From: Acidobacteriota bacterium
Lineage (GTDB): Bacteria > Acidobacteriota > Terriglobia > Terriglobales > Acidobacteriaceae
NCBI GenBank assembly: GCA_003224785.1
Contig: QHZV01000257.1
Coordinates: 1 to 7,135, forward strand
Length of the DNA: 7,135 nucleotides
Direction: 5' to 3'
In this document: piece after piece, positions 6,907-7,135 of the stretch
How the letters are laid out: each line of letters begins with the position of its first letter
How positions within the stretch are numbered: the first letter of the stretch is position 1
Translations under genes and position numbers: made by a program
Notes under the pieces: generated by a model
Database searches by the model: none
What the model saw: only the letters and a program-made list of their open reading frames with translations
What the model was told of the DNA's origin: nothing

Positions 6907-6923
6907 TTGCGGGCGATGATCAA
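6894..6923 (-). promoter_or_regulatory. candidate promoter of the M20 peptidase gene
   Basis: The minus strand reads TTGATC (6923-6918), 18 nt, then TATAAC (6899-6894): 4/6 and 5/6 matches to the sigma-70 consensus at acceptable spacing. The ATG of the peptidase begins only 3 nt after the -10 box. A transcript from this promoter would be leaderless or start within the start codon. The -35 box lies inside the first codons of higB. Confidence 0.4.
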
Positions 6924-7135
6924 GAGCTTCCGGTCGAAGGACGCACAGAGGCTCCATCAGCGGGAGCGGGTTCCGCGTTTTCGAGCCATCGAGCGGATCG
7001 CGCAAAGAAAACTGAGGCAACTCGATGCCGCGGTTTCCCTCCGCGATTTGGCGTCTCCGCCAGGCAATCGCCTGGAAGCGTTGAAGCGTGAGCGAGCAGG
7101 TCAACACAGCATTCGCATCAATGATCAGTGGCGCC
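6916..7135 (+). CDS. higB: HigB/RelE-family toxin, N-terminal part (cut by window edge)
   Basis: The first 73 codons run off the right end. The protein starts MIKSFRSKDAQRL and contains GNRLEALKRERAGQHSIRIN followed by DQWR. This matches the HigB-type 'plasmid maintenance killer' family, which starts MIKSFxxK and carries xRLxxLKGDRxGxxSxRxNxxWRI. Such toxins are ribosome-dependent mRNA endonucleases held inactive by a HigA antitoxin of the Xre helix-turn-helix type, usually encoded just downstream. From memory of Proteus vulgaris HigB, catalytic Lys57 and Arg73 align with K57 and R73 here. The Asp-Tyr-His end would lie outside the window. The family's usual length is about 92 aa, so roughly 20 residues are missing. 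The Shine-Dalgarno is weak (GCGGG). The antitoxin is not in view. Confidence 0.88.
   Translation, partial: MIKSFRSKDAQRLHQRERVPRFRAIERIAQRKLRQLDAAVSLRDLASPPGNRLEALKRERAGQHSIRINDQWR

Noticed and set aside
6891..6923. TTG start adding eleven residues to the peptidase
   Set aside because: The codons are the promoter-like TTGATC..TATAAC sequence and overlap the higB start; the ATG at 6890 fits the family N-terminus better.
6895..7107. 70-codon minus-strand frame upstream of the peptidase gene
   Set aside because: It is the antisense of the higB toxin start, whose plus-strand frame gives a clear family match; the minus-strand protein has no recognisable features.

Overview
The window reads as ordinary chromosomal DNA of a GC-rich bacterium. 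The best guess is the phylum Acidobacteriota (Terriglobia/Koribacter-like). That rests on the protein style of MutS, NagZ and the GalT-like protein, and on intergenic boilerplate of the 'CTCTGTGACC..GCGGTTAAAAGG' and 'ATCCGCG..TCATCCGCGTGGATC' type, which I remember from acidobacterial genomes. This is inference; no database was consulted.

Layout, left to right. (1) 1-1266, minus strand: a peptidoglycan-recycling pair. nagZ (beta-N-acetylhexosaminidase) is followed, with an ATGA stop/start overlap and a good internal Shine-Dalgarno, by anmK (anhydro-MurNAc kinase). Only the first 50 codons of anmK are inside the window. NagZ releases 1,6-anhydro-MurNAc in the cytoplasm and AnmK phosphorylates it to MurNAc-6-phosphate. 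(2) 1267-1420: a spacer holding a dispersed-repeat-like sequence with a 9-bp hairpin just behind mutS. (3) 1421-4135, minus: a complete mutS for mismatch repair. (4) 4136-4477: a divergent intergenic region of about 340 bp, rich in repeat-like and hairpin-forming DNA, with a TATAAT box pointing toward mutS. (5) 4478-5473, plus: a GalT-family protein that keeps the metal-site residues but has Asn where the catalytic His nucleophile should be. (6) 5474-5537: a convergent spacer carrying a second copy of the hairpin repeat. (7) 5538-6890, minus: a complete M20-family metallopeptidase, probably a cytosolic dipeptidase. (8) 6916-7135, plus: the first 73 codons of a HigB/RelE-type toxin gene running off the right edge.

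The most interesting points are four. The GalT homologue has HPNSE in place of HPHxQ. Two hairpin repeats differ by a compensating base-pair change. The divergent higB/M20-peptidase control region is only 25 bp long, and in it a perfect GTTAT-N3-ATAAC dyad overlaps the putative peptidase -10 box. The nagZ-anmK pair is tightly coupled. I found no CRISPR array, tRNA, rRNA, insertion sequence or clear U-tract terminator. I see no convincing novel multi-gene system; the unusual features are local.
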